Positions 53,599 through 62,555 of a stretch of 64,000 nucleotides of DNA are shown here, piece after piece (position 1 is the stretch's first letter; every line of letters starts with the position of its first letter). A program made the position numbers and the translations under genes. Source of the DNA: Variovorax beijingensis (GTDB lineage: Bacteria > Pseudomonadota > Gammaproteobacteria > Burkholderiales > Burkholderiaceae_C); NCBI RefSeq assembly GCF_003951285.1, contig NZ_RXFQ01000027.1, forward strand, positions 1 through 64,000. The letters are read 5' to 3'. Under the pieces are notes generated by a model. The model did not search any database. It was not told the DNA's origin and was given only the letters and a program-made list of their open reading frames with translations.

Positions 53599-56214
53599 CT
53601 ACCAATCCTCCTTCACAGCAAGAACAACATCCCTCCCCGCGGCAGCCCGCCCCGCCAGCCACGCAGTTACCGTCCCTGCGGCAACCACGGCCGCGCAGAG
53701 CACCAGCAGCCGCCCCCAGGGCACCAGCAAATCCATCGTCCAGTGAAAGCTCTGCGGATTGACCACCTTCACCAGCACCACCGATACCGCCAACCCGAGC
53801 AGGAGCCCCGCCACGGTGCCGATCGCGGTCCAGGCCGCGCCTTCGCCCGCCACCACCGCCAGCACCTGCCGTCGCGTGAAGCCCAGGTGCGCGAGCAGCC
53901 CGAACTCCTTGCGCCGAGCCAGCACCTGCGCGCTGAAGCTCGCTGCAATGCCGAACAGGCCGATGGCAATGGCCACGGCCTGCAGCCAGTAGGTCACGGC
54001 AAAGCTGCGATCGAAGATGCGCAGCGAGGTGGCGCGGATCTGCCCGACCGACGAGATCTCGACGTTCGTAGTCGTCGAATCGGAGCCGTCGCGGCGCGCC
54101 GCCAGCTCGCGCACCGCGGCCTGCACCGCGCCCTCGGACGCACCCGGCGCGAGCCACAGCGACACATCGCTCACGTTGCGTTCGCCTGTCAGGCGCTCGA
54201 AGTCGTGCGCGTCCATCGTGATGGCGCCGAACTGCCGCGCATAGTCGCGCCACACGCCCGCGACGAAGAACGCAGCTGGATCAGAGCCTGCGGTGGCCAA
54301 TGCCGGCGACAGCGGCGCGAAGAGAGAGCCCGGCTTCGCGCCATACAGCTCGACCATCGGCTCGCTCACGTAGATGCCGACCTGGCCGGCAGGCACCGGC
54401 AGCGCGGGGCCCACCAGCGGCAGCGCCTGTGACGCGCCGCCTTCGAGGCTTCGCGCGATCAGCGTGACCGCGGGCTGCGCGGGGTCGAGCTGCAGCGAGC
54501 GGGTTCGCAGCGTGCCGATGCGCGCAACGCCAGGCAGCCGTGCCAGCGCCTGCACGAAGGGCGGCGCAAAGGTGGCGGTGTCGCTGCTGCTCTGGGTCCC
54601 CGAATTGCCGGAGCGGCCGCTCGATGTGGCGCGAACATAAAGATCGGCCGGCAGGACCACGTCGAGCCAATGCGTGACCGAATCGCGAAAGCTCGCCACC
54701 ATCACGGTGAGCGCCACCGCGAGGCTCAGGCTTGCGACCACACCGCTCACCGCCACGGCCGCGGTACCGCGCATGCGCCGTGCGCGCTCGATGGCCAGCA
54801 TCGGCAGCACGCGCTCGGCGAATGCTGGCGCGATGCGGTCGTACAGCAGCGCAATCAGCCAGGGCAGCGCGGTGATGCCGCCCACCAGCAGGCAGCCCAC
54901 CGAGAGATACGCCGCAATCGGAATACCGCCGACGGCCGGCATGTTGGCCAGCGCCGCGCTGGCGACAATGAGGCCCAGCGCGAGCCAGTGGCTGTGGCCC
55001 GGCACGGGCGCGGCGCCCAGGCCCTTGAGCGTTTGCGCTTCAGGCAGCGCCTGCGCCGCGCGGGCGGGCCACCAGCCGCCCACCAGCGCGGCAAGCACGC
55101 CGAGCCCGCCATACAGCAGCGCCGAGGCGTTGCTCCAGTGCAGCGTGGGCGCCACGCCCTCGAAGTAGCCGCCGCCCAGGTCGCCACCGAGCACGCGCAA
55201 TGCGAAGGCCGCGAGCGCCGTGCCCAACGCAAGGCCGGCGCCGCTTCCGATCAGGCCCAGCACCAGCGATTCGGTCAGCACCAGGCGCAATCGCTCGCGC
55301 GGCGTCAGGCCCAGCACGCCGAGCAGCGCAAACTGCTGCGCCCGTTTGGCAACGCTCAGCGCCAGCACCGAGAACACCAGAAAGGCCCCGGTGAAAAGCG
55401 CCACCAGCGCCAGCACCGTCAGGTTGACGCGGTAGGCGCGAGAGAGATTGCTCACGCGCTCGGCCGCGTCGCCCGGCTCGGCAAACTGCAGGCCGGCGGG
55501 CCAGCCCGGCGAGCGCTGCAGCGAGGCGGTGAAGGCCGCCCGGTCGGTGCCCGGAGCGAGCCTCAGGTCGACGCGGCTGAGCTGGCCGAGCTTGTCGAAC
55601 AGGTCCTGCGCGGCCGCGATGTCCAGCACCGCCAGCGCGGCGCCGCCGGCGGCAACATGGCCTGCAACCTCGAGCCGCTGCCAGGCACCGCCGCCAGTGC
55701 GCAGCTGCGCCGTCTCCACGCGGCCCTCCGGTGATTCGGCCGCTTCGGCCGGGAGTCCGAGCGCGCTGCGCGCCGCCGCATTGAGAAACACATGGCCCGG
55801 CGCGAGCATCGCAAAGCGCGCGGCGTTTCTGTCGGGCTGCGGCATCAGCGCCGGCGCAATGGTGGGCAGCGCCAGCGCATCGATGCCGATCACGCGCATC
55901 GGCACCTGGCGTTCGCCGGCCAGCGCAAGCCCCTGGAATTCGAGCACCGGGCTTGCGAGCGCCACCTGCGGATGCTGCGCGAGCCGCGCGAACACCGCTT
56001 CGTCGAAGCTGCCTTGCACGGCGCGCACTTCGAGATCGGGCTGGCCGTTGACCGAGCGCACCGCGCTCGAGAATTCGTCGAGGGCCGAGGCATTGATCAG
56101 CTGCACCGAGAACGCAAGCGCCACGCCCAGCATCACGGCCAACACGGCCGCGGCGTTGCGCCAGGGATGGTGGCGCAGTTCCTGCCATGAGAAGGTGGAG
56201 AGCAAGGCACGCAT
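53599..56214 (-). CDS. Large FtsX/MacB-type ABC transporter permease
   Basis: An 871-residue inner-membrane permease built from two FtsX-like halves. An N-terminal helix (about 20-42, NAAAVLAVMLGVALAFSVQL) leads to a periplasmic domain; helices recur near 260-290, 305-340, 365-385, 425-470, a second periplasmic region (about 520-740) and three C-terminal helices. Size and pattern fit the LolE/AttF-AttG-like or YbbP class. The ATG at 56214 starts the conserved MRALLSTFSWQELRHHPWRN. No ATPase gene is adjacent; the LolD-like ATPase at the right end of the window, same strand, is the nearest candidate. Confidence 0.88.
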   Translation of the reverse strand: MRALLSTFSWQELRHHPWRNAAAVLAVMLGVALAFSVQLINASALDEFSSAVRSVNGQPDLEVRAVQGSFDEAVFARLAQHPQVALASPVLEFQGLALAGERQVPMRVIGIDALALPTIAPALMPQPDRNAARFAMLAPGHVFLNAAARSALGLPAEAAESPEGRVETAQLRTGGGAWQRLEVAGHVAAGGAALAVLDIAAAQDLFDKLGQLSRVDLRLAPGTDRAAFTASLQRSPGWPAGLQFAEPGDAAERVSNLSRAYRVNLTVLALVALFTGAFLVFSVLALSVAKRAQQFALLGVLGLTPRERLRLVLTESLVLGLIGSGAGLALGTALAAFALRVLGGDLGGGYFEGVAPTLHWSNASALLYGGLGVLAALVGGWWPARAAQALPEAQTLKGLGAAPVPGHSHWLALGLIVASAALANMPAVGGIPIAAYLSVGCLLVGGITALPWLIALLYDRIAPAFAERVLPMLAIERARRMRGTAAVAVSGVVASLSLAVALTVMVASFRDSVTHWLDVVLPADLYVRATSSGRSGNSGTQSSSDTATFAPPFVQALARLPGVARIGTLRTRSLQLDPAQPAVTLIARSLEGGASQALPLVGPALPVPAGQVGIYVSEPMVELYGAKPGSLFAPLSPALATAGSDPAAFFVAGVWRDYARQFGAITMDAHDFERLTGERNVSDVSLWLAPGASEGAVQAAVRELAARRDGSDSTTTNVEISSVGQIRATSLRIFDRSFAVTYWLQAVAIAIGLFGIAASFSAQVLARRKEFGLLAHLGFTRRQVLAVVAGEGAAWTAIGTVAGLLLGLAVSVVLVKVVNPQSFHWTMDLLVPWGRLLVLCAAVVAAGTVTAWLAGRAAAGRDVVLAVKEDW

Positions 56215-56293
56215 GCCGCGATTGTGGCCGGCGCGCGCGAAGTTCCGCGGCCGTGGCACCATGGCGCCTCTTCGATGCCTGGGGAATTCCACG

Positions 56294-57718
56294 ATGCGGC
56301 TTTCTTGCTCCGCCTTGGCCCGCCGATGGATGGCGGCCTGGCTTGCTGCCCTGCTGCCGGCCGCCGCCGCATTGGCACAGCCGTCGCCCATCACCCTGGC
56401 CAGCGATCCTGCCGCCATCGCGAAGATGGCGCTCGGCGCCGAAAGAGGGACGCTCGTGGTCGGCGTGCTGCACGGCGGCAAGGCCACCTATGGTGTGGCG
56501 CACAACCCCGAGCCGTCTGCAGCGCCACGCGCCATCGAGCCGAACAGCGCCGAGCAGCCAATGTTCGAGATCGGCTCCGTGACGAAGGTGTTCACGGGCC
56601 TGCTGCTGGCGCAGTCGGTGGAGCGTGGCGAAGTGAAGCTCGACGACACCGTGGGCCAGCTGCTGGCCGGCAAGGTGGCGCAGCCGCTCTCTCCCGCGGT
56701 GGCCTCCGTGACGCTGCGCCAGCTCGTGACCCACACCGGCTGCATGCCCGTGATGGCCGATGGCGTGACCGGTGGGCCCGCGCTGGCCGCGCAGTTCCGA
56801 GCCTTCGACAAGGCGGCGTTCTGGGATGCGCTGTCGCGCATCCGGCTCACGGCGCCGACGCCGCCCTGCGAAGCGGCCTACAGCAATTTCGGGATGGCGC
56901 TGCTGGGCCAGATCCTGGCCGAACGGCTCGGCACCACCTGGGGCGAACTGGTGCGCGCGCGCATCACCGAGCCGCTGGGTATGAACGACACGGTGATCCA
57001 GCTCGGCGACAAGGCTTCGCGCATGGCGCCGGCCTTTGCCGGCGACCGGCGCCAGCGGCTGCTCGACATGGCGGCCTATGCGCCGGCCAGCGCACTGCGC
57101 TCCACGGCCGCCGACATGCTTACGCTGAGCCGCGCGATCCTCGCCGGCGCCAGCGGTCCGCTGGGCCCTGCCGCCGCACGCATGCTCACGCCGCTCGCGC
57201 GCTACGAAGGCGCCGAGATCGGCTATGCGGTGATGGTGCGCGGCCCTGAAGGCGGCCGGCGCACCTACTACCACGCAGGCGTGACCGAGGGCTACCGCAC
57301 GCTGTGGCTGCTTGCGCCCGACACCGCAGAAGCGCTGATCGTGCTCGGCAGCAATGCGCGCGCGCCGCTGCAGCCCGTGATGCTGGCCATCGGCAAGAGC
57401 CGCTACCCGGTGCCAACCGTGGAGGTGCCCCTCGATCCGCAGCGCCTTGCGGATTACCAGGGCGAGTTCCGCATCAACAAGGCCAAGACGCTGGGCTTTG
57501 CCGTGCGCAGCGGCCGCCTGCTGGTGCGCGAGACGGGCCGTGGCTACAACGCGCTCACGCCCATTGGGAGCGATCGCTTCGCGGTCACGGCCATCGGCGC
57601 AGAGGTCACGTTCCGGCGCGGAGAAGGCAATGCGGTGGTCGGCGTGACGCTGGCGCAGGGCGGCAGCCAGCTGGATGCGCGCAGGGTGGGCGAGGCCGTG
57701 GCGGTTCCGCAGGATTGA
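56294..57718 (+). CDS. Serine hydrolase, class C beta-lactamase-like
   Basis: A 474-residue exported protein. Signal peptide about residues 1-29 (cleavage after ALA). The beta-lactamase/transpeptidase fold shows SVTK (Ser95, Lys98), YSN (Tyr196) and HAG (His327, in place of KTG); a C-terminal domain (about 385-474) resembles the lipocalin-like DUF3471 extension of such esterases. HAG in place of KTG and the extension fit EstB-type esterases or D-aminopeptidases as well as AmpC, so drug resistance should not be assumed. Divergent from the FtsX permease with 79 bases between. Confidence 0.86.
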   Translation: MRLSCSALARRWMAAWLAALLPAAAALAQPSPITLASDPAAIAKMALGAERGTLVVGVLHGGKATYGVAHNPEPSAAPRAIEPNSAEQPMFEIGSVTKVFTGLLLAQSVERGEVKLDDTVGQLLAGKVAQPLSPAVASVTLRQLVTHTGCMPVMADGVTGGPALAAQFRAFDKAAFWDALSRIRLTAPTPPCEAAYSNFGMALLGQILAERLGTTWGELVRARITEPLGMNDTVIQLGDKASRMAPAFAGDRRQRLLDMAAYAPASALRSTAADMLTLSRAILAGASGPLGPAAARMLTPLARYEGAEIGYAVMVRGPEGGRRTYYHAGVTEGYRTLWLLAPDTAEALIVLGSNARAPLQPVMLAIGKSRYPVPTVEVPLDPQRLADYQGEFRINKAKTLGFAVRSGRLLVRETGRGYNALTPIGSDRFAVTAIGAEVTFRRGEGNAVVGVTLAQGGSQLDARRVGEAVAVPQD

Positions 57719-57743
57719 CCGGTCGTCTTCAGGCGATGAAAGC

Positions 57744-58979
57744 TCAAAGCCGTTCCGACATTGCGTTGAGGTAGGCGCGCACGGCGGCATTGCTGCTGAG
57801 GCCGATCGCCCGGTCGTAGGCCTGGCGTGCCGCTGCGCGCGCACCGCCGGCCGCGAGCAGGTACGCGCGGGCGGCCCAGAACGGCTGGTAGCTCGCCACC
57901 TCGGTGGCCGGAATGGCCTCCAGTGCGCGCAGGCCGATGTCGGGGCCGCGCGCATTGGCCAGCGCGCAGGCCAGACTGACCTGGGCACCGATGCTGGGCC
58001 GCAGCGCCAGCAATCCTTCGTAGAGCGACACCAGCACTTCGGGCGGCACGGGCGCACCCACGCGGCGCTCGCAATGGGCCGACTGGATGGCCGCCTCCAG
58101 CTGGTACGGGCCGAGGCGGTTCATCTCCGAGGCCCGGCGCAGGCAGCGTTCGGCCTCCGCGAGCAGGTCGGGGTTCCAGCGCAGCGGGTCCTGCTGGTCG
58201 AGCGGCACGTAGGCGCCGGTTTCGCTGCGGCGCGCCGCAGCGCGGCTTTCGCAGAAGAGCATCAGCGCGAGCAGGCCCAGCGGCTCGGGCTCATCGGGCA
58301 TCAGGCTGCACAGGATGCGGCCGAGGTCGATGGCCTCGGCGGTGAGGCCGCGCGGCAGGGCGTCGGCGCCGTCGACGTCGTCCCAACCGGTGCCGTAGGC
58401 GGCGTAGATGCCGTCCAGCACGTCCTGCAGCCGCTGTGGAAGTTCGCGCGCCTGCGGATATTCGAAGGGAATGCCCGCGGCGCGGATGCGCGCCTTGGCC
58501 CGCACCAGCCGCTGGCCCAGCGTGGAAGGCGCGGTGAGAAAGGCGCCGGCCATGCGGGCGGCGTCGAGGCCGAGCACGGCCTGCAGCATCAGCGGCGCGC
58601 GGGCCGCCGCGTCGATGGCCGGATGCGCGCAGACGAACATCAGCCGCAGCCGCTCGTCGGGCACGGCCGCGCCTTCGATGCCGGCGGCGTTGTCGACCTC
58701 GCCGGCCAGCAGCAGCAGGGTCTGTGTCGCGTCGTCCTGCACGCGGCTGTGGCGCCAGGCGTCGAGCTTGCGGTGCCGCGCCACGCTCAGCAGCCAGGCA
58801 TCGGGCTGCGCGGGAATGCCGTCGGCCGGCCAGCGTTCCAGCGCGCGCGCGAAGGCCTCGGCGAGCGCATCTTCCGATGCGGCGATGTCGTGCGTGCGCG
58901 CGGACAGGATGGCCAGCAGGCGGCCGTACGACTCGCGCGCCGCACGTTCGGCGGCCTGGTGAGCCGCCGGGCCGTTCAC
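57744..58979 (-). CDS. ECF sigma factor with C-terminal extension (ECF42-like)
   Basis: A 411-residue sigma factor. Region 2 is visible in DIAASEDALAEAFARALERW and WLLSVARHRKLDAWRHSR, region 4 near LGQRLVRAKARIRAA. About 230 extra residues follow, helical and TPR-like (GLLALMLFCESRAAARR; RAYLLAAGGARAAARQAYDR), typical of ECF42 factors that lack an anti-sigma. It starts with GTG at 58979, overlapping the DGPF/YCII gene stop by 4 bases, the hallmark ECF42 partner. A fitting target promoter lies at 59398-59424, so autoregulation is likely. Confidence 0.9.
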   Translation of the reverse strand: MNGPAAHQAAERAARESYGRLLAILSARTHDIAASEDALAEAFARALERWPADGIPAQPDAWLLSVARHRKLDAWRHSRVQDDATQTLLLLAGEVDNAAGIEGAAVPDERLRLMFVCAHPAIDAAARAPLMLQAVLGLDAARMAGAFLTAPSTLGQRLVRAKARIRAAGIPFEYPQARELPQRLQDVLDGIYAAYGTGWDDVDGADALPRGLTAEAIDLGRILCSLMPDEPEPLGLLALMLFCESRAAARRSETGAYVPLDQQDPLRWNPDLLAEAERCLRRASEMNRLGPYQLEAAIQSAHCERRVGAPVPPEVLVSLYEGLLALRPSIGAQVSLACALANARGPDIGLRALEAIPATEVASYQPFWAARAYLLAAGGARAAARQAYDRAIGLSSNAAVRAYLNAMSERL

Positions 58980-59347
58980 GGTGTCGCCGCCGCGATGGCC
59001 GTGGCGGTAAAGACCGGCCGCACCTCCACACCCCCGCTGGCCGCGCAGGGCGCACGGGCCGCCCATTCGAGCGCGGCATCGATGTCCGGCACGTCCACCA
59101 CGAAGTAGCCGCCGAGCTGCTCCTTGGTGTCGGCGAAGGGGCCGTCCTGCACCTGGCGCTTGTCGCCGCGCACGCGCAGCGTGGTGCCGGTCATCGGCGG
59201 GAACAGGCCGTGGCCGCCGAGCGAAATGCCCGACTGGCGCACCGCATCGGCATACGCCACCCAGCTGGCCCGGTAGGCCTGCGAGGACGCGTCGTCCCGT
59301 TGTTCGAATTCGGCCGCGGGCTGATAGAACATCAACATGTACTGCAT
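58976..59347 (-). CDS. DGPF/YCII-domain protein, partner of the ECF sigma factor
   Basis: A 123-residue soluble protein with a ferredoxin-like YCII fold. The start MQYMLMFYQPAAEF and the core QDGPFADTKEQLGGYFVVDV contain the DGPF motif that names the family. Such proteins are encoded next to ECF41/ECF42-type sigma genes and are thought to be regulated by them; molecular function is not established. Overlaps the sigma-factor gene by 4 bases (GTGA). GGAGAGACACC precedes the ATG. Confidence 0.9.
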   Translation of the reverse strand: MQYMLMFYQPAAEFEQRDDASSQAYRASWVAYADAVRQSGISLGGHGLFPPMTGTTLRVRGDKRQVQDGPFADTKEQLGGYFVVDVPDIDAALEWAARAPCAASGGVEVRPVFTATAIAAATP

Positions 59348-59397
59348 GGTGTCTCTCCATCGTGGAAAAGAGGCTGAGCAGGATCGCTCACCACAAT

Positions 59398-59424
59398 GAC
59401 GGCCCGCTGCCGGTCATTTCGACA
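59398..59424 (-). promoter_or_regulatory. Predicted ECF42-type promoter
   Basis: Minus strand TGTCGA (59424-59419), 17 bases, then CGTC (59401-59398). This matches the published ECF42 target motif (TGTCGA in -35, CGA/TC in -10). Expected start is near 59390, 43 bases before the DGPF gene. Confidence 0.7.
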
Positions 59425-59439
59425 CGGCGTCCGTGTCGA
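59419..59439. repeat. Perfect palindrome overlapping the ECF promoter
   Basis: TCGACACGG-CGT-CCGTGTCGA, nine-pair arms, containing a TGTCGA on each strand. On the plus strand an AT-rich tract with TTTTTT follows, so it could also be a terminator reading right, or an operator over the -35 box. Confidence 0.6.
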
Positions 59440-59495
59440 GCAGATGATTTTTTACGCGATTGCCGTTCGACGCAACGGTTGCGCTACCTAGGCCT

Positions 59496-60857
59496 TTAGG
59501 CTGCCCTGGCCTGCGCGGCGGGCGCGAACATGGCCTCCATCTCGCTTCGCAGCCTGTAGGCGGGGGTCGAGGTGTCCATGGCCACGTCGGCCCAGCTGAG
59601 GCTCTGCCCCTTCTTCACCGGGCGCACCAGCTTGACGTTGTGCGCGAGCCCGAGCGGCAGGCCGCCCAGGCCGAGCGAGCGCTCGGCCGGCAGCAGCTTG
59701 CCCCAGACGGTGTAGCCGCCTTCGCCGTCGAGCATTTCGCCGGTCGCCAGGTCGCGCTTGGCCGTGGCCACCACGTCGGCGTTCCAGCAGGTGGCCACGC
59801 CGGTCGGCTCGCCGCGCAAGGCGACGCTCGCCACCGACATGCCGACCTCCAGGCCGATCAGGTGCCAGCGCTTGTAGAGCGTGAAGTAGCGCCCGCTCGG
59901 GTCGGTGTGGGCGTTGTATTCCTCGAAGCAGTTCCTGATGTAGTCGGTCTCGGCCTCGACCGTGACCCACACGCCCATGCGGATGTCGTAGGGGATCTTT
60001 CGTCCGTTGGCCTCGAGCGAGGAAATGACCTCGACCATGCCCTTGCGCTCGAGCACGCCGCCTTCGCTCTGCGGGCGCGTGACGAAGGGAATGTCCTCCA
60101 CGCTCGCGGGCGGGTAGAGCAGGCCGTCCGAAGGCACGGTGAGGCCGGTCGCGTTGGCCACCGCCGAGCTTTCGATGGACGGCTTGGAGCCGTCGAGAAA
60201 GCTGTTGAACATCTTCGGATTGAGGCCGCCGCGCAGCGCCTGCTGGGGCGTGAGGCCGTAGTTGCCCCAGACGGTCTCGGGCGTCGATTCGGTGAAGTGC
60301 GGCAGCCACTTGTGGCCGCGTCCGGCCGCCACCACCGGAAAGCCGCAGGTGCGCGCCCAGTCGACCAGGTCGCAGATCAGCGCGGGCTGGTCGCCGAAGG
60401 CCAGCGAATAGATCACGCCGGCCTGCTGCGCGCGGCGCGCAAGCAGCGGGCCGCAGAAGGCATCGGCCTCGACCGTGACGTTGACCACGTGCTTGCCGTG
60501 CGCAAACGCATCCAGGCAATGCTCGACGGCCGCCACCGGGTTGCCGGTGCACTCGACCACGATGTCGATCGACGGCTCGCGCGTCACGGCCTGCCAGTCG
60601 TCGGTGATCCAGGTGCTGCCTGTCTTCAGGGCCTCCTGCACCGAGCCCGCCGCGGCGCGCTCGGGCTTCCAGCCCACGCGTTCGAGGTTGACGCGCGCCG
60701 CCGCGGGCGACAGGTCGGCAATCGCCACCAACTGCACGCCGGGCGTGCGCGGAATCTGCGCGAGGTACATCGAGCCGAACTTGCCGGCGCCGATCAGGCC
60801 GATACGGATGGGACGGCCCTCGGCGGCGCGCTGCTGCAGGCGGGTGTAGAGGCTCAT
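59496..60857 (-). CDS. NAD(P)-dependent oxidoreductase with SAF-like C-terminus (DRL/homoserine dehydrogenase-like)
   Basis: A 453-residue enzyme. The N-terminal Rossmann fold shows RIGLIGAGKFGSMYLAQIPR, IADLSPAAARVNLERVG and VVECTGNPVAAVEHCLDAF. The middle part (KWLPHFTESTPETVWGNYGL; GGLNPKMFNSFLDGSKPSIE) resembles the DXR-like (DRL) family; the C-terminus (HNVKLVRPVKKGQSLSWADV) looks like a SAF domain. Family members act on sugar or aldonate phosphates, and Brucella DRL is an alternative DXP reductoisomerase. The substrate here is unknown. It starts four bases after the PhyH gene and belongs to the GntR-led cluster. Confidence 0.8.
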   Translation of the reverse strand: MSLYTRLQQRAAEGRPIRIGLIGAGKFGSMYLAQIPRTPGVQLVAIADLSPAAARVNLERVGWKPERAAAGSVQEALKTGSTWITDDWQAVTREPSIDIVVECTGNPVAAVEHCLDAFAHGKHVVNVTVEADAFCGPLLARRAQQAGVIYSLAFGDQPALICDLVDWARTCGFPVVAAGRGHKWLPHFTESTPETVWGNYGLTPQQALRGGLNPKMFNSFLDGSKPSIESSAVANATGLTVPSDGLLYPPASVEDIPFVTRPQSEGGVLERKGMVEVISSLEANGRKIPYDIRMGVWVTVEAETDYIRNCFEEYNAHTDPSGRYFTLYKRWHLIGLEVGMSVASVALRGEPTGVATCWNADVVATAKRDLATGEMLDGEGGYTVWGKLLPAERSLGLGGLPLGLAHNVKLVRPVKKGQSLSWADVAMDTSTPAYRLRSEMEAMFAPAAQARAA

Positions 60858-60861
60858 GGCG

Positions 60862-61737
60862 TCAGGCCTCCGCGGTGTCGAGGACTTCGAGCGAGGTCTG
60901 CAGGGCGCTCTCGGGCAGGCCGTTCTTCCACGGCACCTCGACCGGGTAGGGCTTCAGCAGGCAGTCGTCGGGCAGCAGCTCGATGGGCGCAAAATTTCTG
61001 TGCGCGATGTACTCGGGCCGCTTGTGGCACCGGATGTGGTTGCTGACCGCGCACAGACTCAGGTACACCGCCACGCGGTTGAACGGCGAGAGGTTGCTGC
61101 CCGAGGCATGCACGAGGCAGCTGTGGAACAGGATCATCGAGCCGGCAGGGCCCTTGGGCGACACGATGCCTCCATGCTTGCCGCCGGCGCGGTCCACCAG
61201 CTGCCGGATCAGGTCGTTGTCCACCGTCCAGAGCGGATAGCTGGTGGTCGTGAGGTCGTGCTTCGCATCCACCACGCCCTTGCGGTGACTGCCCGGAATG
61301 AACATCAGCGGGCCGTTGTGCTCGGTCACTTCGTCGAGAAAGATGGCCACGTTCATCGCGCGCTCGGTGGGCATCAGGTCGTCGTTGAGCCAGGTGCCGT
61401 AGTCCTGGTGCCACTGCCACACGTCGCCTTCGAAGGCCATCTTGCCGTTGATCTTGAACTGGTGCATGTAGACCTCTTCGCCGAACAGGTCCATCACCGG
61501 CTCGACCATGCGCGGGTGCCGCGCCAGCCGCGCGAAGGGCTCGCTGATGAGGTGCGCCGCGAAGTTCGTGCGCACGGCGTCCGAGCCTTTCTCGCGCACG
61601 TTGAAGGCCGCGCGCTTGCTGTACAGGTCGGGCACCGCATCGGTCAGCGCCTTGGCTTCTTCGGGCGAGAAATGGCCGGGAAAGAACAGATAGCCGTCGC
61701 ACTCGAACTGCGCGCGTTGCTCGGGGGTCAACTTCAT
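60862..61737 (-). CDS. Phytanoyl-CoA dioxygenase-family (PhyH) oxygenase
   Basis: A 291-residue non-haem Fe(II)/2-oxoglutarate dioxygenase. The metal triad fits WQWHQDYGTW (His and Asp) and HSCLVHASGSN (second His), with the 2-oxoglutarate Arg likely in NRVAVYLS. EQRAQFECDGYLFFPGHFSP and MFIPGSHRKG are family marks. The start overlaps the GntR stop by 4 bases (ATGA). The enzyme probably hydroxylates a small acid or amino acid used by the cluster; EctD-like function is possible but not supported by neighbours. Confidence 0.87.
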   Translation of the reverse strand: MKLTPEQRAQFECDGYLFFPGHFSPEEAKALTDAVPDLYSKRAAFNVREKGSDAVRTNFAAHLISEPFARLARHPRMVEPVMDLFGEEVYMHQFKINGKMAFEGDVWQWHQDYGTWLNDDLMPTERAMNVAIFLDEVTEHNGPLMFIPGSHRKGVVDAKHDLTTTSYPLWTVDNDLIRQLVDRAGGKHGGIVSPKGPAGSMILFHSCLVHASGSNLSPFNRVAVYLSLCAVSNHIRCHKRPEYIAHRNFAPIELLPDDCLLKPYPVEVPWKNGLPESALQTSLEVLDTAEA

Positions 61738-62441
61738 GCCTTGTCTCCTTTGCGGGTGGGGGTGGATGCGGATGCGGTGCGCGCGAGCTGCTGCGCGAGC
61801 CGCCGGCTCAGTGCCTCGCTGGCCCGGGCGACGTGTTCCTCGCTCAGCTGCGCGGCGCGCTGCGCATGGCCGGCGGCAATGGCGGCGGCGATGGCTTCGT
61901 GCTCGTCCCAGAGCGTCTCGCGCTGCGGCTCGGCCTGTAGCACCGCGCCCATCGCGCGGCGCAGGTGGCGCCAGTGCTGGTCGGCGCTCTGGCCGATCAG
62001 CGGGTTGCCCGAGGCTTCGTAGATGGCCTGGTGGAAGGCCATGTCGGCATCGATCATGGCTTCGACATTACGCCCGCGCGCTGCACGGCGGCCGCGCTCC
62101 AGCAGCTTGGGGTCGATGCGAAAGCGCTGTGCGGCCGCAAGCCGCGCGGCCAGCACGTCGAGCGCGCCGCGCACCTGGTAGACCTTGCGCATCCAGTCGG
62201 CGTCGAGCGGCGCCACCAGCACGCCGCGGCCGGGCGCGTCATGCACGAAGCCGTCCTTCTTGAGCAGGCGCAGCGCCTGCAGCACGGGCTGGCGCGACAC
62301 CGACAGGCGCTGCGCGATGTCTTCCTGCGTGATCCGCTCGCCCGGCGCCAGCGCGCCGCTGCTGATGGCGCCGAGCAGGGCGCGATAGACCTGGTCGACG
62401 AGGTCGGGCGCGGCTTCGATGCTGACGAGCTGGGCGGGCAT
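61734..62441 (-). CDS. GntR-family regulator, FCD subgroup
   Basis: A 235-residue repressor-type regulator. The winged helix lies at about residues 10-75 (RITQEDIAQRLSVSRQPVLQ; RLLKKDGFVHDAPGRGVLV) and the FCD ligand domain at about 85-210, with metal/ligand residues in DADMAFHQAIYEASGNP. The ATG at 62441 has AAGGAAAG upstream. A perfect palindrome with a GTATAC core lies 17 bases before the start, indicating autoregulation. It leads GntR-PhyH-oxidoreductase; the dehydratase gene is divergent. Confidence 0.9.
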   Translation of the reverse strand: MPAQLVSIEAAPDLVDQVYRALLGAISSGALAPGERITQEDIAQRLSVSRQPVLQALRLLKKDGFVHDAPGRGVLVAPLDADWMRKVYQVRGALDVLAARLAAAQRFRIDPKLLERGRRAARGRNVEAMIDADMAFHQAIYEASGNPLIGQSADQHWRHLRRAMGAVLQAEPQRETLWDEHEAIAAAIAAGHAQRAAQLSEEHVARASEALSRRLAQQLARTASASTPTRKGDKA

Positions 62442-62457
62442 GGACGGCTTTCCTTGA

Positions 62458-62473
62458 ACTCTGTATACAGAGT
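62458..62473. promoter_or_regulatory. GntR operator palindrome
   Basis: ACTCTGTATACAGAGT is a perfect 16-bp palindrome with the TGTATACA core usual for FCD-type GntR proteins. It lies between the GntR gene and the divergent dehydratase gene and could control both. Confidence 0.8.
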
Positions 62474-62555
62474 ACGGAATCCGGAGCCGCCGCGCATCCC
62501 GGGTTTTTACCCATGGGGGCTGCAAAAGAACGTAACCCGCCGCTAAGCTCGGCCC

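Noticed and set aside
56294..57718. Beta-lactamase resistance gene
   Set aside because: HAG replaces KTG and a C-terminal lipocalin-like extension is present, as in esterases and peptidases of this fold; resistance cannot be claimed.
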